From DASUXY01 sp035301985 (GTDB lineage Bacteria > Bacillota > Bacilli > Bacillales > Amphibacillaceae): DNA of 64,000 nt. Location of the stretch: positions 186,001 to 250,000 of the forward strand of contig DATGTE010000023.1 in assembly GCA_035301985.1 (NCBI GenBank). The letters are read 5' to 3'. How positions within the stretch are numbered: the stretch's first letter is position 1; each line of letters starts with the position of its first letter. The position numbers were made by a program, and so were the translations under genes. The notes under the pieces were generated by a model. It worked only from the letters and a program-made list of their open reading frames with translations. It made no database searches and was not told the DNA's origin. Of the stretch, positions 62,790-64,000 are shown in pieces.

Positions 62790-62987
62790 TTGGGAATCGG
62801 TAATATTGGTATACCAGGATTAATTTTGCTCATTGTTCTTGCTTTGATTATCTTCGGCCCGAAAAAACTACCAGAAATTGGTAAGGCTGCCGGTGAGACA
62901 TTAAGAGAATTCAAAAGCTCAGCCAATGACCTCATCCGTGATGAATCTCCGCCCAGTCAAAGCAAAGATAAAGACGAAGATTTTTAA
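62790..62987 (+). CDS. tatA: Twin-arginine translocase subunit TatA
   Basis: 65 residues from a TTG at 62790 with GAGGTGA upstream (a GTG at 62781 is possible). Membrane helix IGIPGLILLIVLALIIFGPKKLPEIGKA, the FGPKKLPE hinge, amphipathic helix with AGETLREFKSS, and an acidic tail. It forms the Tat pore with TatC, which is not in the window. A likely client, YkuE, is at 25942. Confidence 0.95.
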   Translation: MGIGNIGIPGLILLIVLALIIFGPKKLPEIGKAAGETLREFKSSANDLIRDESPPSQSKDKDEDF

Positions 62988-63074
62988 AACACCTCCTGTA
63001 ATTATCTCAGCCCAACACTCTCTATATTGTTTGCATATTTTATTAGTACACAACGTTTACAGGGGGGTGGAAGT

Positions 63075-63512
63075 GTGAGTTTCCCTCATCACAACCTGCC
63101 AAAACGGCTTGAAGAGTCACCGTTTTTCAATATAATGCAGCAAATGGACTCTGTTTTTAACAATGTCTTCAAACAGTTCAATCATCATCTGTTTGCACTC
63201 GACATGTATGAAACTGAAACAAATCTCATTGTCGAAGCAAAGCTCCCTGGGTACAAACAAGAGCAAATTAAGCTTGACATCAACGGACAACATATGCGCA
63301 TCGCTGTTCATGGTTCAAGCCACGTTGAAAAATCGGACGATGACACGTACCACCATCGAAAAGAAACATTCCAATATCAAGAACGATGGGTGATGCTTCC
63401 TTATGCCGTGTCGGAAAAATCGGAAAAAGAAACAAAGGTGACCTTCAACGATGGAGTACTATCCATAGCGATTCCTAAAATAAAAACAAGCCCGTCCATC
63501 GACAGTGAATAA
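63075..63512 (+). CDS. Hsp20/alpha-crystallin family protein (CotP-like)
   Basis: 145 residues from a GTG at 63075 that follows GGGGGGTGG. The ACD domain runs from LDMYETETNLIVEAKLPGYKQEQIKL to FNDGVLSIAIPK, with the A-x-x-x-n-GVL box. The N-terminus FNIMQQMDSVFNNVFKQFNHH is Phe/Gln/His-rich, as in spore-coat Hsp20 proteins such as CotP. A general small heat-shock role is equally possible. Confidence 0.82.
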   Translation: MSFPHHNLPKRLEESPFFNIMQQMDSVFNNVFKQFNHHLFALDMYETETNLIVEAKLPGYKQEQIKLDINGQHMRIAVHGSSHVEKSDDDTYHHRKETFQYQERWVMLPYAVSEKSEKETKVTFNDGVLSIAIPKIKTSPSIDSE

Positions 63513-63518
63513 CTAAAA

Positions 63519-63547
63519 AAAAAGCCGGTCGAGTAAGCCGGCTTTTT
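63519..63547. terminator. Bidirectional terminator
   Basis: 10-bp stem AAAAAGCCGG / CCGGCTTTTT, 9-base loop, between convergent genes. Confidence 0.9.
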
Positions 63548-63573
63548 AATAAACGAAGGTTTCATAAATATAA

Positions 63574-64000
63574 TCATAACTTCTTCTCCATCAATGAAAG
63601 TATCGTGTGAAATCCGAGCCTTTCGTATAACTGTTTTACCCTGTTCCCAGAAAAGACATTTAACTGTACTTGCCTATAACCTTCAGCACGCAAACGACGA
63701 AAGGCTTCTTGGCATAATTGTTCAGCAATGCCTCGCTTGCGGTGAGCTGGACGAACATAAAGTTCTGGAATCATCCCAACTGTTTGTTCACGATATATGT
63801 CATATACCCTGCTAACAGCGATCCACCCTAAAACATCGTTATTTTCCACATAAACAAGATAATAGCCTCCGTCGAATAAAATCGGCCAGATCATCTCTAA
63901 CGCTTTCTCCTGTGTCGGCTTAACATGGCCTGCAGTTGATTCATGCATAACAGTCATTGCCTCGGTAAGAATTTTTTGCGTCTCAGAAACACTTGCTTTG
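63574..64000 (-). CDS. GNAT-family N-acetyltransferase, 5' end beyond window
   Basis: At least 141 residues. Acetyl-CoA loop RPAHRKRGIAEQLCQEAFRRLRAEG and C-terminal NVFSGNRVKQLYERLGFH are typical GNAT motifs; ELYVRPAHR starts motif A. The frame stays open through an internal ATG (63957) up to the window edge (KASVSETQKILTEA precedes it), so the true start is probably outside. Substrate unknown. Confidence 0.85.
   Translation of the reverse strand, partial: KASVSETQKILTEAMTVMHESTAGHVKPTQEKALEMIWPILFDGGYYLVYVENNDVLGWIAVSRVYDIYREQTVGMIPELYVRPAHRKRGIAEQLCQEAFRRLRAEGYRQVQLNVFSGNRVKQLYERLGFHTILSLMEKKL

Overview
The window is chromosomal DNA of a low-GC, endospore-forming member of the Bacillaceae. 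Evidence is the B. subtilis-like gene order (ctaA-pycA-ftsW-ylaN, def/ykyA-pdhABCD, rpoY-rnjA-ktrC, ykuS/ykuV/ykuL/ykuE/ykyB), strong AGGAGG-type ribosome binding sites, and many sporulation genes (YlaJ and YhcN lipoproteins, spoVA genes, a Spo0E-like phosphatase). The potassium channels, sodium symporter and several oceanobacillus-like families suggest a salt-adapted relative, but the genus cannot be fixed from sequence alone. There is no rRNA, CRISPR array, insertion sequence or prophage; there is one tRNA gene.

Region 1 (1-10.2 kb) is the ctaA-pycA-ftsW-ylaN-ylaL-ylaJ-ylaI-ylaH-ylaF-suhB(yktC)-ykzI block. Several genes that interrupt this block in B. subtilis (typA, ylaK/phoH2, ylaM/glsA) are missing here. 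Region 2 (10.5-22.1 kb) carries a nitronate-monooxygenase-like gene, a 34-codon SR1P-type gene beside pdhD, the pdhABCD operon with a clear promoter and two related palindromic sites, ykyA, def, rpoY-rnjA with a long leader, and ktrC. Region 3 (22.4-35.3 kb) has ykuV, ykuS, an EmrB/QacA-type pump, darB, the Tat substrate ykuE, ykyB, an EamA permease, a FbpB-like small protein, a Spo0E-like phosphatase, a signal peptidase, a 28-codon membrane peptide, ktrD and moeA-moaA.

Region 4 (35.5-39.3 kb) is a seven-gene spoVA2mob-type operon (DUF1657, YhcN, SpoVAC, SpoVAD, SpoVAEb, DUF1657, and a DUF421+DUF1657 '2Duf' protein). In other bacilli this cassette is mobile and raises spore wet-heat resistance. 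Region 5 (39.3-43.3 kb) holds an alcohol-dehydrogenase-family gene and a compact cstA / small Cys-Cys-ending protein / ArsA-like ATPase cluster.

A decayed transporter gene and tRNA-Pro(GGG) at about 44 kb mark the end of the obvious B. subtilis-like synteny. To the right (44.1-64 kb) is a more individual gene set: a cobalamin/siderophore-binding-like protein, DinB, class I aldolase, a secreted 3D-domain protein, glycerol dehydrogenase, a second EmrB/QacA pump behind an OhrR/MarR-like operator, a small CPVC thioredoxin-like protein, a LysR regulator, three tandem secreted coiled-coil proteins sharing a W-Y/F motif, an SRPBCC protein, a YdjM-like membrane protein, a DAACS symporter, an alpha/beta hydrolase, a ZorA/ZorB-like motor pair without Zorya effectors, tatA, an Hsp20/CotP-like protein and a GNAT gene cut by the window edge.

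Functional links: PycA, PDH, CstA and DarB meet at pyruvate. KtrC, KtrD and DarB meet at c-di-AMP and potassium control. YlaJ, YhcN, SpoVA, 2Duf, the Spo0E-like protein and the Hsp20 protein fit spore formation. YkuE and TatA fit twin-arginine export. All product calls come from reading motifs and remembered families; no database search was run.
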